This document shows, piece by piece, positions 1-11,699 of a stretch of DNA of 64,000 bases (positions within the stretch are counted from its first letter, which is position 1; the number at the start of each line of letters is the position of its first letter). Under the pieces are notes generated by a model. It was not told where the DNA came from and did not search any database. It saw only the letters and a program-made list of their open reading frames with translations. The DNA lies in the NCBI RefSeq assembly GCF_026151205.1, contig NC_087072.1, positions 10,206,169-10,270,168 of the forward strand, written 5' to 3'. The translations under genes were made by a program, and so were the position numbers. This stretch comes from Bolinopsis microptera. Taxonomy: Eukaryota > Ctenophora > Tentaculata > Lobata > Bolinopsidae.

Positions 1-879
1 GAGAGAGAGAGGTTTATACTAAAGAGCTGTACTCGCACTCAATCTGGTTGTACATGTGAAGTGTGTGCACCGTGGCTCTAAGATATATTATATGGAAATG
101 TGTGTGTGTGTTTGTTTGCACAAACACACACACGCACAGCACACGCACACTCCCTTTTTCATATACACTGTACTCGCGGTAATGTGCGTTTATATGCACA
201 CACGATGTGCGTGGGACAATGTTTGTGTTGATATATCTTTCTTTGACCAAGAATAATATAGCGTATAATGCAACGTGTTTCACTGCGCTTTCTACTTCAC
301 AATGATGAATGATCTGTATTTTCTGTGATACACATTACACATGAACATGATTTACTCAACATGGGTTTTAAGTTAATAGCCATTTTAGTAGAGGGCATTT
401 ATCCTCCCTCAGCGTAATTTTCAGAACGGACTGGATTGGTCTAGATCCGGGCACTTGACTAACCAGTAACCACGACTGACGACCACCCAAGTTTGTAACA
501 CGTTGTAGGTTACCATGGTGGGTATGTTGAAAAGACTTTAACTGTTGAGCAGCTGAAGCGGAGGCCGCTTTTTATACCTTATTCGGGTTTTCTGTAATAT
601 TTGCCCACCTTTGCATTGCAATTGGTAGATCAGCTTTCTTGCCAAACCCCATACGAGAAACCAATCACTCATAATGCTATGGACGTGATATAGGCTAATT
701 GTTACATATTTAGGCTCACGGCAGACAGAAATGATGGTTATTGGTTACTAATTAATTGATAATTAGATAATGTTATCACTTGGCACTTGTCTTAAGTTCT
801 CCAAATTATGTAATCTGCGGTTTTCTGTTAGACACAACCCAAGTACCATCTACTAATAAAATACATTTTTTAGGGAAAC
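1..879. other. 5' flank with CA/TG microsatellite; no gene recognised
   Basis: A GA run opens the window, and TG/CA dinucleotide tracts lie around 100-150. Short open frames here are low-complexity translations and I do not call them. The end of the stretch contains a T-rich tract closing in TTTTTTAG just before the PDZ gene start. That could be a 3' splice site of an intron in the 5' UTR (or a trans-splice acceptor). Confidence 0.5.
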
Positions 880-3219
880 ATGACCGACTGGATCGATCTG
901 TACACGAAAATGTTCTTAAAAAATCCTTCACCCTCTCCAAAATATGAGTCACTTACACGCAACAACACTCACTCATACCCATCCAACTCACAGATACCCA
1001 GCTCACCAGACTCTTCCAACCCTTCCGCCAAATTAACACCTCAGTTTACATCTCAGCTAACATCACAGCTAACATCACAGCTAACATCACAGCAACCATC
1101 TCCTCAACCATCTATATCTCCTAACAAACTCACCCAAAAAAGTGGCAGAATTGAAAAACGTTTCATGAAAGATCTTAATAAGGCTATATTAAAAAATTCA
1201 ATGATGCGTGCTAACGGCGAGGAATATACAGCTGTTTCCGAGTCAGAAGAACAAGCCCTGAAAATAAGTAAGCCTGTACAGAACGAGGTAGTGGTAAGGA
1301 AAAACCTCAATAGTTTTGCTAGTTCAGCACGTACCAAGTCACGATCAAGGAGTGCGTCGTCCCTCGGTACCTACAGCCGGGATAGTGAGGAGGCATATGT
1401 GTCCGGTATGTTGAAAGGGTACGAAAGGGGAATGAAAATCAGCAGTAAAGGATCTCTCGATCAAATAGTTTCTAGCTCTCTACTTGTTTCCAAAAAGGAT
1501 TCTAGTTCGCAAGTTACCGATGTAGATGTACAGCGTGTTTCCACAAAGGATTCTAGTTCGCAAGTGCCAGATATAGAGGTACAGTTTGTTTCCACAAGGG
1601 ATTCTAGTTCGCAAGTACCACATGTCAAGTTAGAGCGGGTAGATGAAAACATAAAATCGATTGACCGAGAGAAAGCTGGAGATGGATTCCCTAAACAAAA
1701 ATTAGGCATTTACCGAGATGCGAAGAATGGGGATGTTCTTCTTTTTCCAGGGATTGTGAAACGCAAAAGCGGAGAGAAGATAAATTATCGCTCCAGATTT
1801 GTTCCAAAAAAGAATTCTTGTTCGCAAATAACAGATATCGAGGAAGAGTATGTAGATGGAAGCATGAACACGATTGACGAGGAAAAGAGAGATGAGAGGA
1901 ATGGAGGAAATCGTCTCTTTCCAGGGATTGTAAAGAGTAAGAGCAACAGCGAAAGGTTGGACAGGTGCCTCATGAGACAAGAATCACATCTGAAAAATAA
2001 AGCCAAGCTGGGTTCTGCTCGCTCCGCAAAAATGCATTGCATGCTACAAAATAATCCTCAATTTAGAGAGAGTTTGAGTAATATTGTGGAGAGGAAGAGC
2101 TTGTCCGTTACTCAGGACAAATCTTATACCCTGATGGAGCCAGTCGAACGGGCTGAACTGTCGCCCCATTTTCATGACCCTTCCTTTCATGGTAAACTGG
2201 AGGACATGGTCAAGAATATGATGCTAGAGAAAAGTGAACGTCCAACCAAAAGTGATCGTCCAACCAATACCATGCAGTTATCTGCCATTTCGGGGGTTTC
2301 GCCAGCCCAAAGTGACCAGACCAGCATTAACTTGGGCAAGATTTTAGCACTTTCTGACGATATAAAAGATATGGTGGATTATTGGAGGACCCACAGCCTC
2401 ATATCATTAAACAGCAGAAGTGAAAGAAGTGCGGAACATAGCCAGGAAAATGTTCAGGAAATCAGTCAGGAAATAATCCCGATCCCAGTGGAGTCGAAGA
2501 AATCTTCTATGCCTTCAGATTTTAAGACTGCTGGTTCGGAACAGTTTATACTAGAGGAACGGACAGACGAAAATAATATGAAATTTGGAGAGACTTTGGA
2601 TGCTATAGAATCGGAATATGCATCCACTTATTTTAATTCAACCACCCGAAGCACTGAATGCATGACATCAATCGAAGGAAGTATAACTACGATACCTACC
2701 AGCTTGAGCGATTTTACTGAAGATATATTAAACGAACCTGATCAGTGCAGTAGTGACAGCCGGTCGGCTGCTTTAACAAACTTAGATGTTGGGCAGGTCA
2801 CTAAGATGGCTACAAGTGCCGGTAACCTAGTGACTTATGACATTGTATGCATGACTACCCCTGGGCTAATTATAGAGAAGTCGTGGCTTTATTGGAAGGT
2901 AGTAGCGATTGTAGCGCTAAGCAGCTTAGAGCGCGATGGTCGTGTGCGGGTCGGGGACATTTTGTTTGAGATTGACGGACAGTCACTGAGGGGAGTTGAT
3001 AAGAATGTTGTAAGACATATTTTGAACACATTCCACAGCGGAAAAGTACTTCACCTCACCCTTCTCAAGAGATCACACAAACCCGACAACACGGGAAAAC
3101 GTTTGCTCACAACACGCAGTATTGCTAGGTTTGGTTCCAAGTGTCAGTTCCTATTAGACGACGAAATTCGATACTCCACACGATTTAAATCTGCTCTCGA
3201 GGCTGGAGGTTTTAAGTAA
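880..3219 (+). CDS. PDZ-domain protein with long disordered, internally duplicated N-terminal region
   Basis: Single open frame of 779 residues. The start context is AAACATG, directly after a T-rich acceptor-like TTTTTTAG, so an upstream non-coding exon is likely. Residues about 1-630 are Ser/Thr/Lys-rich and look disordered. They include a tandem LTSQ repeat (12-bp DNA repeat near 1042-1090), three tandem copies of a DSSSQV unit (about residues 206-262), and a larger duplication in which SSQ...D..V, an ID.EK segment and LFPGIVK recur in order. The C-terminal part (about 640-735) reads as a PDZ fold: a PGLII loop in place of the usual GLGF, then GRVRVGDILFEIDGQ and a final strand KVLHLTLLKR. 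PDZ domains bind C-terminal peptides and organise membrane or cytoskeletal complexes. No catalytic domain is visible. The orthologue is not recognised. Confidence 0.75.
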   Translation: MTDWIDLYTKMFLKNPSPSPKYESLTRNNTHSYPSNSQIPSSPDSSNPSAKLTPQFTSQLTSQLTSQLTSQQPSPQPSISPNKLTQKSGRIEKRFMKDLNKAILKNSMMRANGEEYTAVSESEEQALKISKPVQNEVVVRKNLNSFASSARTKSRSRSASSLGTYSRDSEEAYVSGMLKGYERGMKISSKGSLDQIVSSSLLVSKKDSSSQVTDVDVQRVSTKDSSSQVPDIEVQFVSTRDSSSQVPHVKLERVDENIKSIDREKAGDGFPKQKLGIYRDAKNGDVLLFPGIVKRKSGEKINYRSRFVPKKNSCSQITDIEEEYVDGSMNTIDEEKRDERNGGNRLFPGIVKSKSNSERLDRCLMRQESHLKNKAKLGSARSAKMHCMLQNNPQFRESLSNIVERKSLSVTQDKSYTLMEPVERAELSPHFHDPSFHGKLEDMVKNMMLEKSERPTKSDRPTNTMQLSAISGVSPAQSDQTSINLGKILALSDDIKDMVDYWRTHSLISLNSRSERSAEHSQENVQEISQEIIPIPVESKKSSMPSDFKTAGSEQFILEERTDENNMKFGETLDAIESEYASTYFNSTTRSTECMTSIEGSITTIPTSLSDFTEDILNEPDQCSSDSRSAALTNLDVGQVTKMATSAGNLVTYDIVCMTTPGLIIEKSWLYWKVVAIVALSSLERDGRVRVGDILFEIDGQSLRGVDKNVVRHILNTFHSGKVLHLTLLKRSHKPDNTGKRLLTTRSIARFGSKCQFLLDDEIRYSTRFKSALEAGGFK

Positions 3220-4915
3220 TACGATCAGTAATCGAATTATGTGTTGTTACACGAATCGTTTTAAACGCATATTACGTAGCATGGTGTGGCTACGATATTC
3301 CTAAGATTATCATTATTATTGAGAGATCATCTTTAACGATAATATTATTGCCAAGGACGACCGTAAATATACAGAGTTGTCGAGACTTTAGTTGTGTTTG
3401 ATTCATTTACATTTTAGCTCTCGTGAAATGTGTGTTGTGTACAGTAAGATTTCCCATTTTATCACAGATTGGTGACTAATTTCAGTTTATTTTCCCACGT
3501 ATTCATAACAGCTGATAACACTCATAACGCAGTATTATTCAAGAATTAAATTGAGTTACCCTGGTCATGATTTTCCTGTTTGACCACGCGCGGACCCAGC
3601 TTTTTTGAGGTCCAGCACTCAGACATTCAGAAAAATCACGAAATTTCAATAATTGAACAATATGTGAGACTCAAAGCCGTATGTATATTTCAATTAGTGT
3701 TTCTTAGATAGCCTTCCATTCTAAAGTTACATTTGTTGGGTAAATGTTTCACCGACCAATGAAATTTGCTGATTCTAATAAGGTATGACGCAATTTTCGC
3801 CCGTTCTGCACTGTAACTACGACTCATGAACAAGCCTTGTAAATGTAGTTGTGTTAGCCAAATACCGGTGTTACATTCTAAATAAATGTGAGCAGCCAGT
3901 GAGTGATGTTAGCTAAGTAAATTTGCTCGGACAAGTATGCAAATGTATTGAAAAACCTGATTTTCTCCAAGTGTCACGGTTTCATGAATTCTTTAAAAAA
4001 TTTAGCCCTGAGAACATCTGCACCGTCAGTACAATGATCGGATGTACACTGGGAGGTGCAAGTTTGTCAAGCACCGGCTGGCACGTAAACTGTAATTACA
4101 CGAGGGCAGGGTTCCTGGTATCTATGCGGAAGCAGCTTTAAGTGCAAACTTAGTGTAGGTCTACCGAAATTGTGAGCATTTCGAGCAATGCTGAATCATG
4201 TAGAGCATATCACGCCAAAGCAGTCATTTGTTTACAAAATGCGCGCGCAGCACGTGCCTTGCCAGCGCAGCAACTCCATATCCATTGGGGCCAATCTCAA
4301 ACCTGAGAATTTGTATGGCTATTTCCAGCCATCTAACTGCATGTCACCGTCCACAAGCTCGGTTGCGCCACACCCTATTTTGTGATGCTTGGATACAGCC
4401 ATGTTGAAGAGAGTTCCATTCAATTTTGCTACACCAGGAGTGAGTCAGGATAGATCACACGACTTCAGTACACAACATTCCAGTGATCGTAGGCTGCACA
4501 TATGGACATTAAAATAGGATACTGTACACTATTTCTGGTGTATACAACTGAGCCGTGAAACATTATCAATTATCTGTCATCCTGGACCTAGTGACGAAAC
4601 TGGGCCCGTTGTGCGTTGATCATTGTGCAGCTGGCGCTTGGGCAAAAAGGTAAAGGGGCTACACAGATTCAGATTATTAGACAAATAATTCAACGCTGTT
4701 AATCTGTTTTATGAAACAAGTGTCAAACTCAACATTCAAATTTAACCATACTTCCATATTAACAATATTTGGTCATCGAATAATAATAAAACATTTCGAT
4801 GAAGAGATAAAACCCAGTTCATTCGTAGATATTCATCCGATTTAATAAATATTCTGGATCAAGCCGACATCTGATGTTCGAAATGCATCGCCTTCAAAGG
4901 GAGCAGTGCGTCCCA
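3220..4915. other. Intergenic region, no gene recognised
   Basis: Contains an AATAAA at 3881-3886 that could serve the PDZ gene, about 660 bp after its stop. Small + strand frames at 3923-4141 and 4188-4385 have no recognisable family, no splice support and no repeat signature. An ATTAAA on the minus strand at 4841-4846 lies about 70 bp past the RAB5IF-like stop and may be its polyadenylation signal. Confidence 0.4.
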
Positions 4916-7900
4916 TCAAGTTGATAACGATACCAATGGTTGCATGTACAGGGTATACAATATTATCCAAAACACCTGGAAAAAATGTATAGTTACAGCA
5001 CCCTGGCATTTAGTAAAGTAAGAAGTGGTGGACCATTACGGGAAATTTGGCCTTAAAAGGAATCAAAAACAAAAAAGCCGGTCCAGGATTAATAGAAATG
5101 GTCTGCAGTCTAATCTTTAATGATAGTGAGGGCAACACGCGCGGCTCGGAGACATTACGTGAGAGTTTTGTCTCTGATAACCCTCTATATGAAGAAGTTG
5201 CTGCGCGTTACATAAGAGCTAAATTTAATTTGTTTGCTCTGCGGAAACGTGGCAATAGGAAATCGATTTTACCTTAAAAACAGTTAATCAACTGTCGCCC
5301 CATGGCTTATGTGAACATGATACAACTCCTAAGTTTTGCTACCATTCCGAGACGAAAAACATGATATGATGAGACCTACCAAAAATAGTGAAAATGAAGT
5401 TAGAAGTCCTTCTTTGGCCAGTTCACCGTGCCCGCCGTATTCCTCTTCGTCCACTTCATGATACGACGTGTAATACAAAAATATTATCCCCAGATTTATT
5501 ATGATGTACCTGAAATATAAGGTTCAGTCACACTCCCATACACATTTAAAGATAGTATCACATTGTATGATTATGAAGCTATGCATTATGTAATGTGTGC
5601 TAGCCGGATATGTGCTCATCGATCAGTATTAGGTTATCACCGATGACGGCTGAGCACATGTATACGGACTGTCGCCACTACTTCTTTAATATTAAATAGA
5701 CAGATTGTTTTATGTCCGACTAGGACCACGTGAACAGAATCTAGATAGCAAATTTAATTTGACCGACCATAACTCAAAAGTTCGAACTTTTGTAAGAGGA
5801 CAACAGAGTACAACATACTAGTTAACAAAAGAATGTTTCAACATATTTTGATAAATAAAACTAACTATGATTAAATAAACTAACACTAATATTCCAAGAA
5901 GTCCCTTGAATTTGATAACGCCCCACAGTATACCAAACACTACTGCAACTATCTGTCGAATCCAGTAAACTGAATCTAGGAATTCGTCCTGAAAATAATC
6001 CATTGTGAGCAAAGCGTAGTACCAAGTCGTCTGTTGTCATTGAAAAATATCGTTTATTATTTTCTTCAACATATCATTCGGAAGCTTAGACCAAATGCAG
6101 CACCATGTTGATATTAAACATATATATATGTTTAATATCAACATATAGATGGAGCTCAAATCCAGTTTATTGGAAATACACCGATGAAGTTTCTTGGCCA
6201 TTGGATATATGTGGATCTGGGCCTCAAAGATACCAAGAAGCTGATAGAAGACAAACTGATTACACTGTTTCAGGCAGTGGACGGATCAGGCCTTAATGGA
6301 GTGATGAAATGCTGGATTTACAACAACCTCCTAACCAGCAAGCTCTCCTGGGACCTGATGATCTACAATCTCCAGGTTAGTTTTGTCAAAGATCTTGAAG
6401 CAATATGTACGAAGTATCTGAAGAAATGGCTAGGTGTAACAAAGACAATTACTGTCAGTGTGCTTTACAGAAATAAGGATTGCTTTGGATTGAATCTTAA
6501 AAGACTATCGGACTTATACAAGTTCCTTCAGGTGTCCAAAGGTTTCTCTTTAAAGAACAGCAAGGATCCTAAAGTTAAGGAGGTCTACGAGCACAGGGCC
6601 AAGAAACAAGAAGGGAGCAGTCGGTGGGGTTACACTAATGAGCTGAGTGCTAGAGAAAGAGATCTTTACTTCAGAGAGTTAGTAGGAGTAACAGTGCAAG
6701 GCAGGATGGGCTTGGGATCCAAGAGGAGTGTAGCCAGTGAAAAGGAAAAACTGAAAGAACTGGTATCCCACATCTTAGAGCAGGATATCCTGTTGACACT
6801 GGTAGACAAGGGAGTTCAAGGACAATTCTTAACATGGGAAAACACCATGCAGCTAGACCTAGGTTGGAACAACCTTATTTACAACTACAAGATGAGCCCT
6901 GCTCTTCTTAAGTTCCACCTCAATGTAACCCATGACGTTGCAAATACTCCAGCAAACATGAGCCTGTGGAACTATGCTGACACAGGACACTGTCCACTTT
7001 GCGGATGGAGACACTGCAACATTAAGCACATTTTGGTAGCTTGCAACTTCTCGCTGAACAACAAAAGATACAATTGGAGGCATGACAACGTGCTGCGGGT
7101 CATTGCAAAATCCCTACTGGATCAAATAGAGAAGTTCAACAACAAAGATTTTAAACTTGAAGTTCAGGACTGGACAGGCTTCAAGTCATCTAGCAGCTGT
7201 TACCAAAAATCAAAGACGAAGATGAAAAGAGAGAGCCCTTTTGAGAAAGACCAAGATTGGCAGATTATCTGGGACGAAGATGACCTCCCAGCACAGTTCC
7301 CCCAGCACATCTACGGAGCTGCAGAACGTCCTGATATTGTAGTCTGGTCTGATAAAGGAAAGGTGGTCATATTAGTAGAGTTGACAGTTGGTGACGAGAG
7401 TAACTTTAGTGACCAAGTAGAACGTAAACAAGCACGTTACAACAGAGAGCTTATTCCTGGGCTGCATGGCAGTGGGTGGAAAGCTCAGCTTTTTACGGTA
7501 GAGGTTGGGTGTAGAGGCTTCTGGCATCATACCTTACCAGCCCTACTAAACTACTTTGGTGTTACAAAGAGAGTAAAGAAAGCAGTGTTCCAAGAGGCGG
7601 CTTTGGTTGCTCTCAGATGTTCCTATGCAATCTGGTTAGCAAGAGAAAACAAGAAGTGGAGTCCCTGCTACAACATCGCACAAAGACCCACTGTTGGGGG
7701 GGGGGGGGGTCCAACCCGATTTTTCCGATCAATTCCGATCCCGATTTTGGCCTCATCAACCCTCATATCGGAAAAATCGGGAAAATTTAAATCTTCCCTC
7801 TGAGGTTTCTAGGCGATATAGGTAGCTATTTCTGTACTTAAATATGACAAGAAATCGATTGGTGGTGGTCCCAGAACCCCAAAATGGTATCTTGTTCCAA

Positions 7901-10900
7901 ACAAGAATCGTTTCGTCCGAAAAACAACACAATGTCTTATCAACTCTTGTTTGACAGAAACATCCACCCCGGTCCACAATTGAAAGAGGTACGGTTGGTA
8001 ATAACAATCGTAACAAATAGCGAACTTTTGATTTAAATTGTCTCCACAATTTGTAACAGGCTATCTGCAGAAATGGGTAGCACGGTTAATGACTATGGTC
8101 CTTTCTCAAACTTCCAATCCTCAGTTAGATACAAAGAATAGTCTACACATTTTTCAATAACATTAAAAGGGATGAAAATCACTTTATTTATCAAAATCTT
8201 TATTTATCATACGTAACAACTTTTCCATAGTACTGGAGAGTAAAACTCTGTTAAACAAAAAAATTCTCGAGCACATTTTGACAGTAACATGTAACATGTC
8301 AAGTAACAGTAACATGTCAATATGTTACAGACTCAAATGCGTTTAAAAACATTTTAGTAACAATAAATTGTGTAAACTGATGAGGAGGAGGAGGAGGACT
8401 GAGGAGAAGGAGGACTGAGGAGGACAGAGGAGGAAGACTGAGGAGGACCAGGACGAGCACTAGGAGGATGAGGACGAGGACTAAGGACGAGGACTAGCAG
8501 GATGAGGACGAGGACTAAGGACGATGAGGACGAGGACTAAGGACGAGGAGGAGGACGACTGATTAGGAGGAGGACTGATTAGGAGGAGAAGGAAGAGAAG
8601 AAGGAGGAGGAGGATGAGGAAGAGAACTGAGGAGGAGGAGGAGAAGGAGGAAGACTGAGGAGAAAGAGGAGGACCGAGGAGGACTGAGGAGGAGGAGGAC
8701 TGAAGAGGAGAGGGAAGACTGAGGAAGAGGAGCAGGATTGGTGTGGAGGAAGACGAGAAGGAGGAAAAGGAGGAGGACGAGAGCGAGGACGAGGAGGAAG
8801 ACTGAGGAGGAGGACTGTTAAAAAGGAGAAGGACGAGGACTGAGGAGGAGGACTGAGGAAGAGGAGGAGACTGATGAGGAGTAGGATGACTGAGGAGGAA
8901 GACTGAGGAGGATGAGGACGAGGACTAAGGACGAGGACTAGGAGGATAAGGACAAGGGCTAATGTAGAGGAGGAGGACGACTGAGGAGGAGGACTGATTA
9001 GGAGGATAAGGAAGAGGAGAAGGAGGAGGAGGACTGAGAAGGAGGACTGAAGAGGAGGAGGATAAGGAGGAGAATGAGGAGGAGGATGAGAAGGACTGAG
9101 GATAAGGAAGAGAATGAGGAGGAGGAGGAGGATGACTCAGGAGGTGGAGGAGGATGAGGAGGAGGACTTAGGAGGACTGAAGAGGAGGAGGAGGACTGAT
9201 GAGGAGGAGGAGGAGGACTCCAGAGGAGGAGGACTCAGGAGGAAGAGGAGGAGGAGGACTGAGGACGGGGAGGAGGAGGAAGAGGAGGACTAAGAGAACG
9301 CGAGGACTAAGGACGAGGAGGACTGAGGAGGAGGACGAAAGCGAATGAGGAGGAGGATTGAAGAGGAGGACTGAGGATGAGGAGAAGGAGAAGAAGGACT
9401 GGGGGAGGACTGAAGAAGAGGAGGACTTGGGGAGGACTGAGGAGGAGGAGGAGAAGGAGGACTGGGAAGGACTGAGGAAGAGAAGGACTAGGGGAGGACT
9501 GAGGAGGAGGAGGACTGAGGTAGGACTGAGGAGGATGATGAGGAGGACTGAGGATGAGGAGGAGGAGAAGGAGGACTGGGGGAGGACTGGGGGAGGACTG
9601 GGGGAGGACTGAGGAGGAGGAGGACTTAGGAGTAGGAGGAGAAGGAGGAAAAGGAGGAGAAGGAGAAGGAAGAGGAGGACTGAGGAGGAGGAGAAGGACT
9701 GACGAGGAGGAGGAGGAGGACTGACGAGGAGGAGAAGGACTGAGGAGGAGGAGAAAGACTGACGAGGAGGACTGACGAGGAGGAGAAGGACTGAGGAGAA
9801 GGACTGACGAGTAGGAGGAGAACTGGGGACTGAGGAGGAGGAGGAGGACGGAGGAGGAAGAGAATGAGGACTGAGGAAGAGGAGGATGAGGAGGATGAGG
9901 AGGAGGAGGAGGACTGAGGAGTAGGACTGAGGAGGAGGAGGAGGACTAAGGAGGAGGATGAGGAGGAGGAGGCTGAGGAGGAGGAGGACTGGTGAGAAGG
10001 AGGACTGAGGAGGAAGACTGAGGAGGAGAAGGAGGAGGACTTAGGAGTAGGAGAAGGAGGACTGAGGAGGAGGATGAGGAGACTGAGGAGGAGGAGGACT
10101 GTTGAGGAGGAGGAGGATGATGAGGATGAGGACTGAGGAGGACTGAGGAGGAATACTGAAGAGGACGAGGACTAAGGACGAGGAGGAGGACGACGACGAC
10201 TGAGGAGGAGGAAGGATTAGAAGGAGAAGAAAGAGGAGAAGGAGGAGGAGGAGGAGAAGGAGGAGGATGAGGACTGGGGGAGGACTGAGGAGGAGGATAA
10301 GGAGGAGGAGGACTAAGGACGAGGATGAGGACGAGGACGATTATGAGGAGGACAGAGGATGAGGACTGATGAGGAGGAGAAGGAGAGGAGGATGAGGAGG
10401 AGAAGGAGGAGGAGGACTGGGGGAGGACTCAGGAGGAAGAGGATGATGACTGAGGAGGCGGATGAGGACTCAGGAGGAGGACTCAGGAGGTGGACTCAGG
10501 AGGTGGAGGAGGATGAGAAGGACTCAGGAGGAGGAGGACGACTATGAGGAGGACTGAGGAGGACTGATGGGGAGGAGAAGGAGGATCAGGAGGAGAAATG
10601 AGGATGAGGAGGAGAAGGAGAAGGAGAAGGAGAAGGAGGAGGACTGGGAGTAGGACTGAGGAGGAGAAGGGGATTGAGGAGGAGGGTGAGGAGGACTGAG
10701 GAGAAGGACGAGGACGAGGACGAGGAGTCAGGAAGAGGACTGAAGAGGACTCAGGAGGAGAAGGACTCAGGAGGAGGAAGACTTAGGAGGAGGAGGAGGA
10801 GGACATCTTAATGTTTTGTCTGTTTCTGTCCGTTTTTGTCCGCCCTACTTTTTGTCCGTTTTGAAAATACAGGGTACCGAACGGACACAAAACATGATCC

Positions 10901-11699
10901 CCCAGCCATACCAAGCATGTGTTACGATACAAATGTACTTGACTATACATTTAAGGTGCAGTGTACTAGTGATATTATGGTATGTTTAAAGACCCGACCA
11001 CAAAATATAACCCGGTACCTAGTGTTGTACTAATACATAATAACAAGTAACAGGGATAAAATTAATGAGCAGAAACAATCGATCTCACGTCAAGAGGCCA
11101 AAGCACTCGGGTCTGGGAGTACATGACAACTTCAACTAGTAGTGAGCATACTAGCCCCTGCAGTGGAAAAACACATAAAACATACTATTGGAATGTCCAA
11201 TTAGTTCGTTTTCTCATAACAATATAGCATATGTAGGGGTTTTTTATCACTTCTGAGAGGTTTTAGAGATCGATTCTCTAAAATTTCTCAATTTTCCGAT
11301 TTTTCCGATTCCGATTTTGGCCTCATCAACCCTCATATCGGACATCGGGTTGGACCCCCCCACTGTTCTACCATCAACTGAGTGAGCTGAGTGTTGGGCC
11401 CTTAAAACATTGTTTAAAGCCACACCTGGAATCTCAAGTACCAGGATCAGTGATGGAAGCTAAGCAGATACATAGATGGAGTTGCTATCGAAAGATATAG
11501 AACTCAGGTATCCAACATCGTACCTTGATTATATTGTAGTATTTTCTCATTATATATAATAGATATGTGCTATCACTGTAACACACAATAAAACACTATC
11601 ATATAGATAATAGATTGTATAACGTATGATTACCTTGTCCCAGTCTGTATTTTTATCAAACGCCATCCTCAACACTTGCAGTGGTCCAGCTTCAGTCAT
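4916..11699 (-). CDS. RAB5IF: RAB5IF (OPTI) homologue, four exons
   Basis: Exons on the minus strand: 11634-11699, 5885-5988, 5380-5509 and 4916-4975, with consistent phases; they encode about 119 residues. The diagnostic core DEFLDSVYWIRQ followed by GILWGVIKFKGLLGI, then DEEEYGGHGELAKEGLLTS and a final FWIILYT helix, matches the order and spacing of animal RAB5IF/C20orf24. In human cells this small multi-pass ER membrane protein pairs with TMCO1 in the GET- and EMC-like part of the multipass translocon. The second-exon donor GTTAGT at 5884 restores phase with exon 3. The first intron is 5.6 kb and carries a LINE fragment with a nested transposon. The N-terminal extension is shorter than in human. 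The C-terminal residues after the last helix differ from vertebrate proteins. Confidence 0.85.
6105..6144. repeat. Perfect 40-bp palindrome
   Basis: A 16-bp arm ending in TATTAAACA is followed by TATATATA and then the exact reverse complement of the arm. It abuts the 5' truncation point of the LINE fragment in the RAB5IF intron. Confidence 0.85.
6145..7695 (+). mobile_element. 5'-truncated non-LTR retrotransposon with restriction-like endonuclease (R2/NeSL/R4-type), 3' part of ORF
   Basis: The frame begins inside the end of a reverse transcriptase (KFLGHWIYVDL motif). It continues through the thumb region and then a Cys-His knuckle, CPLCGWRHCNIKHILVAC, spaced C-x2-C-x8-H-x4-C. Next comes a PD-(D/E)xK-like nuclease segment with RPDIV about 12 residues before VELT, as in the restriction-like endonuclease of site-specific LINEs. 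The RT catalytic core is missing, so this copy cannot move on its own. The frame runs into a G tract at 7696, where another element is inserted. On the far side of that insertion, from 11368, the same frame resumes and reaches a TGA at 11383-11385. The last residues of the continuous open frame before 7803 are therefore transposon-derived. Confidence 0.8.
7696..11359. mobile_element. DNA transposon with G-run termini, 8-bp TSD, inserted in the LINE ORF
   Basis: The flanks repeat CCACTGTT (7688-7695 and 11360-11367). The element starts with a run of G then TCCAACCCGAT and ends with the inverse ATCGGGTTGGACCCCC. An 8-bp target duplication fits hAT-type integration, but no transposase is visible. 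A subterminal segment with CCGATTTTGGCCTCATC occurs near both ends in the same orientation (about 7737-7752 and 11311-11326). The interior holds a large purine-rich satellite (8380-10803). It also holds a short segment (about 10808-10905) with TTTTTGTCCGCCCTA that recurs at 63.7 kb. Removing the element restores the LINE frame, which supports the boundaries. Confidence 0.8.
8380..10803 (+). repeat. Purine-rich GAGGAGGACTGA satellite, about 2.4 kb
   Basis: One strand is almost entirely A and G, built from degenerate GAGGAGGA and GGACTGA words with variants such as GGACGAGGACTAAGGACGAG. Open frames through it are low-complexity translations, not genes. The mirror-like purine strand could form triplex or G-rich structures and is a likely assembly-length uncertainty. 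Confidence 0.95.
11386..11633. other. Residual LINE 3' sequence in RAB5IF intron 1
   Basis: This is sequence after the LINE stop codon and before the RAB5IF first-exon donor (GTAATC at 11633). No other feature is visible beyond an AT-rich stretch near 11550. Confidence 0.4.

Noticed and set aside
5047-5277. 76-residue + strand ORF
   Set aside because: It lies antisense within a RAB5IF intron and matches no family I know; I found no splice or start support.
9358-10547. Open frames rich in Glu/Arg/Gly in the purine satellite
   Set aside because: They are translations of GAGGA repeats without start context, splice sites or non-repetitive sequence.
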